From: Pseudanabaena sp. Chao 1811
Lineage (GTDB): Bacteria; Cyanobacteriota; Cyanobacteriia; Pseudanabaenales; Pseudanabaenaceae
NCBI RefSeq assembly: GCF_027942295.1
Contig: NZ_CP101416.1
Location: 2,776,501-2,840,500 of the forward strand
Direction of reading: 5' to 3'
Length of the DNA: 64,000 nucleotides
The translations under genes were made by a program, and so were the position numbers. Below the pieces are notes generated by a model. It did not search any database and had not been told where the DNA came from. It saw only the letters and a program-made list of their open reading frames with translations. Position 1 is the stretch's first letter, and every line of letters begins with the position of its first letter. This document shows, piece after piece, positions 55,323-63,339 of this stretch.

Positions 55323-56006
55323 TTATAACATTCTTTCTATTTGTTCTAATGCGTCGAGCGCAGCTGCCCGTTCTGCTTCCTTTTTGCTAGAAAAATTTCG
55401 CATACTTTGACCATATAGGCGATCGCCAACATATACTTTAGACGCAAATTCGGGCGTATGATCAGTTCCGCCTACTTTTTCAGTGACATAGCGCGGTAAT
55501 GTGTGACCGATATAGGACTGCACCCATTCCTGCAAGCGATTTTTGGCATCGAGATCTGAGCGTGTGTTTACTAGCTCAGGGGGGACAGAGGCAAATAATG
55601 CTTCCACCGCAGGACGTACTGACTCCACATTGCAATTTCGATCTAGATACAATGCCCCAATCATCGCTTCAAAGGCGCAACTCAAAAGGTTATCGCTCTT
55701 ATTGCCGCCATCACGCAAAGCCCCTTTACCTAACAAAATTTGGTTATCGAGTTCTAAGGCGATCGCAAAATTAGCTAGCTGCTTTTCGTCCACCAGAGCT
55801 GCCCTTCGCCTCGTTAGTTCATCTTCACCTAATTCAGGATGTTGACGATAGAGATAGGAACCACTCAAAAAATTTAAAATGGCATCCCCTAAAAATTCTA
55901 GACGTTCGTTATCTTCCCCCACACTTGGATTTTCATGGACATAGGAACGATGGGTTAGGGCCATTCGTAATAGGTTTTTATCTTTAAAACTAAATAGATC
56001 TTTCAT
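55323..56006 (-). CDS. rnc: Ribonuclease III
   Basis: 227 aa from the ATG at 56006 (MKDLFSFKDKNLLRMALTHRSY); a TTG 18 bp upstream is in frame but less likely. Signature NERLEFLGDAIL holds the catalytic Glu/Asp, and CAFEAMIGALYLD holds the second metal ligand. The dsRNA-binding domain is at about 155-225. Cleaves double-stranded RNA, including rRNA precursors; the many long hairpins at gene ends in this window are potential substrates. Confidence 0.93.
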   Translation of the reverse strand: MKDLFSFKDKNLLRMALTHRSYVHENPSVGEDNERLEFLGDAILNFLSGSYLYRQHPELGEDELTRRRAALVDEKQLANFAIALELDNQILLGKGALRDGGNKSDNLLSCAFEAMIGALYLDRNCNVESVRPAVEALFASVPPELVNTRSDLDAKNRLQEWVQSYIGHTLPRYVTEKVGGTDHTPEFASKVYVGDRLYGQSMRNFSSKKEAERAAALDALEQIERML

Positions 56007-56076
56007 TGTCACTAAATATAGCAATCACTTTTTGGTTACAGCAAATTGTGATTAAACAATCTCAGAGTTAAGATTC

Positions 56077-57021
56077 TTATAACTGACAAGTCCGACTAGA
56101 AATACTACCATTGGGTAAAATTGTCTGGCAGATTTTGACTCCATTTCGCCAACCGACATCTAAAACAGCATGTTTTAAGTTAGCACCATCAAGATTGACC
56201 CCATATAAATCCGCATTAGTTAAATCGGCATTAGTTAAATCCGCATTAGTTAAATCGGCATTCCACAAGTTTGCAGAATTGAAACAAGCTCCCCGCAAAA
56301 TTGTACCGCGCAAAATTGCTTTGCTCAAATTGCTACCACTGAAATTAACATTGCTTAGATTCAGTCCACTCAAATTTGCTAAACGGAGATTGATCTCACT
56401 AAAATCGATGCGATCAAGATCTGCCTCACGTAAATCTGCCTCACTTAAATTTGCACCTTTCAAATTTGCACCATGCAGGCTAGCTTCACTCAAGTCAGCT
56501 TCACTGAGGTTGGCATTTTCTAAGTTAGCCCGACTTAAATTTGCCCGAAACAAGAAAGCATGGTGCAGGTTAGCATCGCTAAAATTAGCTTTAGAAAGAT
56601 TAGCTTCTAACATATAAACTCTTTGCAGATTTGCATTTTTAAAATCCATACCATGCAAATTTGTACAATTGAGAATGGCAGTTCTTAAATTCGCATTGTC
56701 TAAGCTTACATTGCTAAACTGCACACCACTTAATGAGGCATAACTAAAATTTGTACGGGTGATATTAGCGTTACTGAGATTAGCATCTAATAAAGAAGCC
56801 CCACATAAATCAGCATCAGATAAATTTGCACCTGAGAGATCAGCATTACTGAGATCTGACTCCCATAAATTGGCGAAAACCAAGTTGCTATTTCGTAAAA
56901 TTGCACCACTAAGATCGACTTTACTTAAATCTACTCCCATCAAATCTACTCCCTCAAAGTTTCTTTCACCTTGGGAATAACGTTCTATCAAATTGCGTTT
57001 CTTAGCAAAGTGATTCAACAT
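56077..57021 (-). CDS. Pentapeptide repeat protein
   Basis: 314 aa made almost entirely of about 50 A(D/N)LxX-type pentapeptides from residue 20 to 290 (LSNADLSGANLSDADLCGAS and similar), which fold into a right-handed quadrilateral beta-helix. There is no signal peptide or additional domain, and a short Cys-containing tail. Cyanobacteria carry many such proteins of unknown role; some mimic DNA. The gene shows strong internal repetition at DNA level. ATG at 57021. Confidence 0.9.
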   Translation of the reverse strand: MLNHFAKKRNLIERYSQGERNFEGVDLMGVDLSKVDLSGAILRNSNLVFANLWESDLSNADLSGANLSDADLCGASLLDANLSNANITRTNFSYASLSGVQFSNVSLDNANLRTAILNCTNLHGMDFKNANLQRVYMLEANLSKANFSDANLHHAFLFRANLSRANLENANLSEADLSEASLHGANLKGANLSEADLREADLDRIDFSEINLRLANLSGLNLSNVNFSGSNLSKAILRGTILRGACFNSANLWNADLTNADLTNADLTNADLYGVNLDGANLKHAVLDVGWRNGVKICQTILPNGSISSRTCQL

Positions 57022-57251
57022 AGAAATAATATGTGTGGATCTAAAAGAACGAGTGGAATTCTTTCGTTCATCATCAAACCCCTAGTCTAACTTTATGCAG
57101 TTGTGTTATGTGGTTATGTTGCTGGAGTAAAACCTATTTGCATTGTTCCTGTATAACATTAAGACTTGGGTTCTTTGGGTTGTTTGTGGGAAGTGTACTC
57201 TAAAGTGCATATCCCACGACTTATCCTGCTTGCCAATCTGATGATTGCATT

Positions 57252-58988
57252 TTACTTTGCTTTCACCTTTTGTTGTTGCTTTTCTTGACGTTTTTCCGCT
57301 TGTTTTGTTCTTTCCTTTTCCTTCTTTAAGGCATCTTTTGCGGCTTTGGCTGCCATCTCTGCTTTGTACTTAGCTTCTCGTTCTTCTTCTTCCTTTTTCT
57401 CTTGGTAGTAGGCGTAGTCACCTGCATAGACTACGAGATCGCCATCACGGATTTCGACTATTTTATTGGCAACTTGGGAGATGAAATAGCGATCGTGGGA
57501 GATGACAGCAACAGTCCCTTCATACTCACGTAAAGCTGCTTCTAGCATCTCTTTAGCAGGAATATCAAGGTGGTTAGTCGGCTCATCGAGGATTAAAAAA
57601 TTGACAGGAGTGAGCAACATTTTTGCAAGGGCAAGCCTTGCTTTTTCCCCACCACTGAGATCACGTACTAGTTTAAATACAGTGTCTCCACTAAATAGGA
57701 ATTTACCCAATACGCCACGCACTTCTTCATGGGTCATTTTGGGAAAATCGTCATGGATGGTATGAAATACGTCTTTGTGCAAGTCAAGGGCTTCCGCTTG
57801 GTTTTGCTCAAAATAACCAATGAGGACATTATGACCAAGGTTGATTTCGCCTTCGTTGTAGGGTTCTTTGCCCACAACCATTTTGAGTAGGGTGGATTTG
57901 CCTGCGCCATTGGGACCAAGGAAGGCAACGCGATCGCCTCTTTCGATTTCTAGATCTGCACCCAAGAATAGAATTTGATCCCCATAGGCATGGGTGAGAT
58001 CTTTAATTTCGACGGTGACACGCCCACTACGAGATGCAGGGGGAAAATGGAATTTGAGAGTCCGTACATCGCTTTCAGGTGCTTCGATACGCTCGATTTT
58101 GTCCAGTTGCTTTTCACGACTCTTGGCTTGGGTACTACGGGTAGCACTTGCCCTAAAGCGATCGACGAATACCTGTTGCTTTTCGATATATTTTTGTTGA
58201 CGTTCAAAGGCAGCACTCTGGGCAGCTTTGGCTTCAGCTTTTTGGGTGAGATATGAGGTGTAATTGCCCAAATAGGTGGTGGATACGCCACGCTCAGTTT
58301 CCACAATTGAGGTACAGAGGCGATCTAGAAATTCACGGTCATGGGAGACGATCACCATTGGTGTACTTAGCGATCGCAGGTATTTTTCTAACCACTCAAT
58401 GGTTTCTAAGTCCAAGTGGTTTGTCGGTTCGTCCAATAGCAATAGGTCTGGCGATTGCAGCAAAATTTTGCCTAAGCCCATCCGCATTTGCCAACCGCCG
58501 CTATATTCACTGACCAAGCGATCGCCATCGTCAGTTTTAAAACCTAGTTCTGGCAATAGTTTATCGATACGGCTTTCCAGTTCATAGCCATTGTGATCTT
58601 CAAACTGACGTTGGTAGCGATCCATCTTTTTAAGAATCGGCTCATAGTCCTCACCATCCTTGAGGTTTTCCAAGTGATGATGAATAATTGCTAATTCCTT
58701 CTGAATTTCGCGCACTTCCTGAAATGCTTGCCACATCTCCTGTTTGACGGTACGAGTCTCTTCGATGTCAAATTCTTGACTGAGATAGGCAATTTTCAGA
58801 CTCGAAGGACGCACGATTTGCCCTGCGGTCGGTTCGATTTCCCCTGCAATAATCTTGAGCTGTGTTGATTTCCCCGCGCCATTTACGCCGACCAAACCAA
58901 TGCGATCGCCTGTTTTGACTTCCCAGTTAACGTCTTTGAGGACTTCGCCAGTGGGATAAATTTTCTGAATGTGTTCTAGACGAAGCAT
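57252..58988 (-). CDS. ABC-F family ATP-binding protein
   Basis: 578 aa from the ATG at 58988 (MLRLEHIQKIYPTGEVLKDVNW); the frame extends upstream to 59057 but the conserved N-terminus begins here. Two ATPase domains with Walker A GVNGAGKST and GPNGAGKST, signatures YSGGWQMR and LSGGEKARL, Walker B LLLLDEPTNHLD and LILDEPTNHLD. The inter-domain linker and charged Lys/Glu-rich coiled C-terminus are typical of ABC-F proteins, which act on ribosomes (translation regulation or antibiotic protection), not transport. The Uup-like subgroup is possible because of the C-terminal coiled coil. Confidence 0.92.
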   Translation of the reverse strand: MLRLEHIQKIYPTGEVLKDVNWEVKTGDRIGLVGVNGAGKSTQLKIIAGEIEPTAGQIVRPSSLKIAYLSQEFDIEETRTVKQEMWQAFQEVREIQKELAIIHHHLENLKDGEDYEPILKKMDRYQRQFEDHNGYELESRIDKLLPELGFKTDDGDRLVSEYSGGWQMRMGLGKILLQSPDLLLLDEPTNHLDLETIEWLEKYLRSLSTPMVIVSHDREFLDRLCTSIVETERGVSTTYLGNYTSYLTQKAEAKAAQSAAFERQQKYIEKQQVFVDRFRASATRSTQAKSREKQLDKIERIEAPESDVRTLKFHFPPASRSGRVTVEIKDLTHAYGDQILFLGADLEIERGDRVAFLGPNGAGKSTLLKMVVGKEPYNEGEINLGHNVLIGYFEQNQAEALDLHKDVFHTIHDDFPKMTHEEVRGVLGKFLFSGDTVFKLVRDLSGGEKARLALAKMLLTPVNFLILDEPTNHLDIPAKEMLEAALREYEGTVAVISHDRYFISQVANKIVEIRDGDLVVYAGDYAYYQEKKEEEEREAKYKAEMAAKAAKDALKKEKERTKQAEKRQEKQQQKVKAK

Positions 58989-59230
58989 AGGATTGGGGGG
59001 AGCAACAAAACTTAACTTTTTATTAAGATTATCATTTTTTTGTAACAAAAGCATCATCTATCCCAAAACATACTGTAACTAAGACCTTTTTGGCTTTTAA
59101 AAACCTTTCTGGGGGTGGCTTTTAAGTCACAAATTCAAAGAGCAATTAATTCTTAAAAATGTCCTTTTATCAAGCTTTAGCTTCAAAATAGGTCAAAATC
59201 GTCAATTTATTGCTTAGGATGATGCTTGTT

Positions 59231-59328
59231 TTAAGTAGATGAGCATATTAAAACCTAGAGATTATTCCGCCCGCATAGCGGGCGGAATAATCTCTAGGTT
59301 TTAAGTTTATTTATGCCTAGCTACTTAA
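59231..59328. repeat. MITE-like palindromic element, copy 2
   Basis: 98 bp with ends TTAAGTAG...CTACTTAA and a 25-bp perfect stem (59250-59274 with 59278-59302, loop ATA). Flanks match the copy at 999-1101 almost exactly, while the stems differ by compensated changes (for example ATTGTTCC/GGAACAAT there, ATTATTCC/GGAATAAT here). The right end provides the last codons and stop of mobA. Confidence 0.8.
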
Positions 59329-59931
59329 GCGATATTGATGGAAATCATCAGGGGTGTTGCAGTTAAATAGCATCGATAAAGGTGCATTGGGAATTGCCAT
59401 AACTTCTTGTGTATCTAGCCATTTCTGAAACGATCGACCTCCCTTTTCTATAAATTCCACCAGTGAATCACAACATTGCCATCGATAAAAACCACAGAGA
59501 GGTTCCCATTGCTTTCTTGATTCATCAGGATTGGCTGCATGGGTTGGTAAATAGGCGATCGCAGTTTTAGGTAAGTCTGCTAATTGTCTAGCCCAAGTTT
59601 GTAAAACCTCACTTTGTAGATTTGGCAAGTCACAAGCAAGTAGTAATATCCAATCAGTCGGTTTGGCGATCGCTTGAATTCCTTGCCAAAATCCGACTAA
59701 TGCGCCATCAAATTTCTGGTCGAGAACCAAATGAATAGAAGCTTGAGAATCTATTTTCAAGCTTTGATATTGTTCTTGACTACGAGCTACAATATATACT
59801 GAGTCAGCTGTTTGCAATGCTATGCGGCTAGTTTGTGATAAGAGAGTTTCGCCATTAATTTCTAATAGAGCTTTATCTCTTCCCATTCGCGAACTTTTAC
59901 CACCAGAAAGGGCGATCGCTGTAATTTTCAT
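59317..59931 (-). CDS. mobA: Molybdenum cofactor guanylyltransferase
   Basis: 204 aa. N-terminal nucleotide-binding motif ALSGGKSSRMGRDKALLEI, then LLACDLPNLQSEVL with the metal-binding Asp, and WEPLCGFYRW. It links GMP to molybdopterin to make the bis-MGD cofactor used by nitrate reductase. The final codons (Leu-Ser-Ser-stop) lie in the end of the repeat at 59231-59328. ATG at 59931, 18 bp from the kinase stop, so the two may share a transcript. Confidence 0.9.
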   Translation of the reverse strand: MKITAIALSGGKSSRMGRDKALLEINGETLLSQTSRIALQTADSVYIVARSQEQYQSLKIDSQASIHLVLDQKFDGALVGFWQGIQAIAKPTDWILLLACDLPNLQSEVLQTWARQLADLPKTAIAYLPTHAANPDESRKQWEPLCGFYRWQCCDSLVEFIEKGGRSFQKWLDTQEVMAIPNAPLSMLFNCNTPDDFHQYRLSS

Positions 59932-59948
59932 CGCGTTACTCGATAAAC

Positions 59949-61757
59949 TTACTGTCGCTTAGTTTCATTGATTTGCCATTGTCCTGAAGCTTCATCCCAT
60001 ACTAGATTCATGCGTAGGGTTTCGGGAAATAGAGCTTTACCCTTTTGATAGGTTAAATCAATGTCAATAATCGCTGAGTTTTCCTTAACTTCAACTAAAC
60101 GAGAGCCATTAACGGAAACCTTATCAATGGTGCGCCACCAGTCTGTGAAAGTACTATATCCACCTGCGCGATCGCTTTGAAATTTGGGTGTGAGATTTTT
60201 CCATGCGTTTTGAAATTGGCGATCGTTAACGAGACTGTAGTAGCTCTTGACAAACTGTTCGGGAGAGGGTTTGGCTTTTTGAGAAGGAGTTACAGTTGGC
60301 GTAGGCGTGGGGGTAGGAGTTGCGGAAGGAGAAGTTGATGATTGGAACTGATCACCTGTCACCCGATTTACTGGATCTTTCGCATTTAGACTTGCAAAGG
60401 CACAGTAGGCATCAGGAACACGCTTAACATAGGTCTTGAGATCGTTAATGCAACTATTTGCCTCGGTAAAAGGAACTGCATAGACTTGATAATATTGACT
60501 ATTACCGAGATTCGGATAGTCGGGTATCCAGAAAGCTCCTGCTTCTTTAAAACCTTGAGATGTCAGAGCTTGTACTCTTAAATTGGCATAGTTTTTATCT
60601 TCAAAAGCTGAATCTGCTAGGAAATAGAATGCTTTTTTATCAACTGGTTTATTAAAGGGAGAGATTTTATTCCAGAAGGCGACGATGCCGCCATTTTGCG
60701 ATACGACTACACCTAAGGCGATCGCTGCACCAATTGCGCCACCGACGATGACAGTTGCTAAAGCTTGACCAAAGATCTTCTTTTTCGGATCGTGCTGTGG
60801 TTGATAGACGTAAATATCAGGTTGATTTTGAATTGCAGGTGGCGTATAGCCTCTAGGTGTTACTGCCACCGTCTGCATATTCGACATCGCTGGTTGAATG
60901 GGAACAGGTTGTAATGGATGAGATTGATTTGGTACTTGGCTAACCTGTAGAGCATTTAACATTTCTCGTGCAGAATTGTAGCGATCGCGAGGATCAAATT
61001 GGAGTGCTTTAGTAAATATTGCCTTTAAATCAGTGCTAATCCCTGTTACTTGGCTTTGCCAGAGGACTTCACCCGTTTGGGGATCAGTGCCTAGCTCTTG
61101 GGGATATTTGCCAGTGAGTGCGAAAATGGCAGTCAGGGCAAGACTGTAGAGATCGCTTGCAAAAAAAGGTCTACCTGCCGCCTGCTCTGAAGCCATAAAC
61201 CCCGGTGTCCCGATCACGATTGAATGTGCTTGCTGTGAAGAACTACGAATCGTACTTACATTCAGAGTTTCTTTGACTGCGCCAAAATCGATGAGGACAG
61301 GTTCCCCAGCACGCAAAATAATATTATCAGGCTTAATATCACGGTGAATAATGCCGCGTTCATGGACATAAATGAGCGTTTGCAGAATACTGCTCATCAG
61401 TCTTCGGACAGCATCTTCATTCCAGTTGCCATTACGTTCTATCTCTTGAGTTAAAGTTAATCCATCAATCCATTCTTGGACGAGATAGAACAAGCCATTC
61501 TCAATAAAGTTGGCATAAAGTTTAGGGATATAGCGACTTTCTTCTCCTAAGGCTTCGAGTACCACTGCCTCTCGGTGAAAGCGCTGTTGCAATAACTCAT
61601 ACATCTGTGGATTATCAGCAACGGGCTTAAGTTGCTTGATCACACAACGACGATTAGATGGCATTTTGGTATCTTCAGCCAAATAGGTCTCACCAAAGCC
61701 ACCACTACCGAGGACGCTAGTGACGCGATAGCGGTTATCTAAAAGGTTTGACAGCAT
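59949..61757 (-). CDS. Serine/threonine protein kinase, single membrane segment, extracytoplasmic C-terminus
   Basis: 602 aa. Kinase domain 1-275: LGSGGFGETYLA glycine loop, VIKQLKP lysine, IIHRDIKPDNI catalytic loop, LIDFGAVK (DFG), TPGFMASEQ. A Pro/Gln-rich linker, one membrane helix at about 332-352, then a segment at 375-455 resembling a SPOR-like fold. A Thr-Pro repeat spacer (about 475-490) and a C-terminal NTF2-like domain (SPEQFVKSYYSLVNDRQFQNAW) follow. It is a PknB-like sensor kinase; the outside domain probably senses the envelope. Four 11-bp repeats lie just upstream (61768-61811). Confidence 0.9.
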   Translation of the reverse strand: MLSNLLDNRYRVTSVLGSGGFGETYLAEDTKMPSNRRCVIKQLKPVADNPQMYELLQQRFHREAVVLEALGEESRYIPKLYANFIENGLFYLVQEWIDGLTLTQEIERNGNWNEDAVRRLMSSILQTLIYVHERGIIHRDIKPDNIILRAGEPVLIDFGAVKETLNVSTIRSSSQQAHSIVIGTPGFMASEQAAGRPFFASDLYSLALTAIFALTGKYPQELGTDPQTGEVLWQSQVTGISTDLKAIFTKALQFDPRDRYNSAREMLNALQVSQVPNQSHPLQPVPIQPAMSNMQTVAVTPRGYTPPAIQNQPDIYVYQPQHDPKKKIFGQALATVIVGGAIGAAIALGVVVSQNGGIVAFWNKISPFNKPVDKKAFYFLADSAFEDKNYANLRVQALTSQGFKEAGAFWIPDYPNLGNSQYYQVYAVPFTEANSCINDLKTYVKRVPDAYCAFASLNAKDPVNRVTGDQFQSSTSPSATPTPTPTPTVTPSQKAKPSPEQFVKSYYSLVNDRQFQNAWKNLTPKFQSDRAGGYSTFTDWWRTIDKVSVNGSRLVEVKENSAIIDIDLTYQKGKALFPETLRMNLVWDEASGQWQINETKRQ

Positions 61758-61767
61758 GGAGTTTATT

Positions 61768-61811
61768 ATTAATTGCCTATTAATCGCCTGTTAATTGCCT
61801 GTTGGTTGCTA
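61768..61811. repeat. Four tandem 11-bp repeats upstream of the Ser/Thr kinase gene
   Basis: Units ATTAATTGCCT, ATTAATCGCCT, GTTAATTGCCT and GTTGGTTGCTA in direct order with no gaps. They start 10 bp from the kinase ATG (61757), so they lie in the leader or over the start region. The core is TTAATTGCC. Confidence 0.8.
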
Positions 61812-61925
61812 ATAGCGATCGTACAGCATATCGAGGCGATCTAGCGATTTGTCAATGAGTGACCACTTGCTTATAAATCTTAAAGTCAATTGGGGTAAGG
61901 GATTTGAGGTGTTTATTTTGACTTA

Positions 61926-61978
61926 TAGCTCTAACAACCTGTGGCGGCGCGAAGCGCCGCCACAGGTTGTTAGAGCTA
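61926..61978. terminator. Long palindrome after the BLUF-cyclase gene
   Basis: Perfect 24-bp stem (61926-61949 with 61955-61978, loop CGAAG), beginning 1 bp after the minus-strand stop codon. The core CCTGTGGCG is shared with 28103 and 54597. Confidence 0.8.
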
Positions 61979-61979
61979 A

Positions 61980-63044
61980 TTATGCTTGACAGCTAATTAG
62001 CTCTAGGTGTTGCTTGATCTCTTGTTTTAATTTATGAAAATCTGATTTTTGGAAGGTCAATATATCGTCAACCGAATAGACTTCGACGATACTTTCTCTT
62101 CCCTTGGTATGAAAATCACCAAGTCTAACAGGCTTCCAGCGATCGCTTAATCCTGCACGTACAGAAGCAGAAAATACGAGAAATCGATTTAACTGTCTGG
62201 TGAGAGCTTCTATTCTGGCGGCAACATTGACGGCATCACCAATCACTGTATATTCCTTCTTTGTTTGCGAACCGATATTTCCCTCTAACACAATTCCTTT
62301 AGATAGACCAATACCAATGTAGAGAACTCGTAATGGACTATTGGCAGGGGCTTGATTGCGTAAAAGCTCTAGTTCCGCCAGAATATCTAGGCTTGCCTGT
62401 AGGGAATCATCTGCGCGATCGCCATCAAAATATGCCATTACGCAATCGCCAATAAATTTCGTAACTTCACCACCTCTTGCAGTAATCGCTCGCGTGCAAA
62501 TGGTAAAGAATTGGTTGAGCAAATCCACCACTTCCGCAACTTGCAATTTTTCAGTAATGCCAGAAAATGAGATAATGTCGGCAAATAAGATGATTTTATC
62601 GCTATAGAGTGGTTTGAGGGTGAGGGGATTAATCCCATTCTCAATTGCTTGCAAAACTCCTGACTGGGTATAGTTAGCGAGAATGGTTTGAGATTCGCCT
62701 AGAGTTTGCAAAAGAATTTTAATTGGTTGCAAGAGAATGTCATTATTTTCATCAAGAACGATGACTTCCATTGACCAATCAGGAAACTTACGGGTTGAAA
62801 CATTTAATTCAGATTTCAAGCATAAAATATTGCTATGACGATCATCTCGTAAAATCTTCTCGTACAGCCGATCAATGCGGTCTTCATCTCCTTCTAAAAT
62901 TTGAAAGAAAATGCTGTTACAGCTTAATAAAACCCCTGTAATTCCTTCCCTAGAATTATTAGTCTGAGAAATATGTCCAATGGCTTCAATTTCTCTTTTG
63001 CTAAGCGATCGCGAGAAGCTACTAATATAAGTTAGCCTTTTCAT
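61980..63044 (-). CDS. BLUF-domain class III adenylate cyclase (photoactivated cyclase, OaPAC-like)
   Basis: 354 aa. BLUF domain 1-100 with Y6 (RLTYISSF), Q48 (FFQILEG), W90 and M92 (FPDWSM), the flavin-switch residues at the same positions as in OaPAC of Oscillatoria acuminata. A short linker is followed by a class III cyclase domain (about 145-345): metal Asp D156 (LFADI) and D200 (FIGDC), adenine-specifying K196 and T266 (TKF, EYTVIGD), and NVAARIE with the catalytic Asn/Arg. Blue light should raise cAMP synthesis. The cyanobacterial cAMP receptor Sycrp1-type route is a possible target. A second cyclase gene lies 295 bp upstream on the same strand. ATG at 63044. Confidence 0.92.
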   Translation of the reverse strand: MKRLTYISSFSRSLSKREIEAIGHISQTNNSREGITGVLLSCNSIFFQILEGDEDRIDRLYEKILRDDRHSNILCLKSELNVSTRKFPDWSMEVIVLDENNDILLQPIKILLQTLGESQTILANYTQSGVLQAIENGINPLTLKPLYSDKIILFADIISFSGITEKLQVAEVVDLLNQFFTICTRAITARGGEVTKFIGDCVMAYFDGDRADDSLQASLDILAELELLRNQAPANSPLRVLYIGIGLSKGIVLEGNIGSQTKKEYTVIGDAVNVAARIEALTRQLNRFLVFSASVRAGLSDRWKPVRLGDFHTKGRESIVEVYSVDDILTFQKSDFHKLKQEIKQHLELISCQA

Positions 63045-63100
63045 AAAATTGAGAAGTGATTTACATGAAAGAATTCGATCTGAGACATGTTAGTGTTTAA

Positions 63101-63207
63101 TTACAGCGCTTGTCGCTTAAGCCCAAAGCAATAGGCTTGTTTGAAGGTATTGGCAACAAAGCCTTCAAATAAGCTGTTGTGGTTGATTGGAGCAAAAATT
63201 GCTGTAA
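63101..63207. repeat. Possible small element with ends TTACAGC/GCTGTAA
   Basis: TTACAGC (63101) and GCTGTAA (63201) are inverted and 107 bp apart, in the gap between the two cyclase genes. Parts of these ends also flank palindromes near 890 and 20360. Weak evidence. No gene is supported in 63045-63339. Confidence 0.25.
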
Positions 63208-63339
63208 AAGATGAAAAATCCAAGCTTCTTTACTACTTGTAACGCAAATAAGGAAAGAAGGGTTATAAGCAATACGGCGTAAATGTTTCTTCCCGTATTC
63301 TATATTAATGCTTCTGAGCGCATCGGACTGTGATTTTTA

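Noticed and set aside
56077-57021. Long plus-strand frames opposite the pentapeptide gene
   Set aside because: They are mirror frames caused by the strong pentapeptide codon periodicity; the minus-strand product has the clear A(D/N)LxX pattern.
63100-63260. Short minus-strand peptide frame between the cyclase genes
   Set aside because: About 42 codons with no ATG and no motif; the frame is bounded by stops and better explained as repeat-derived DNA.
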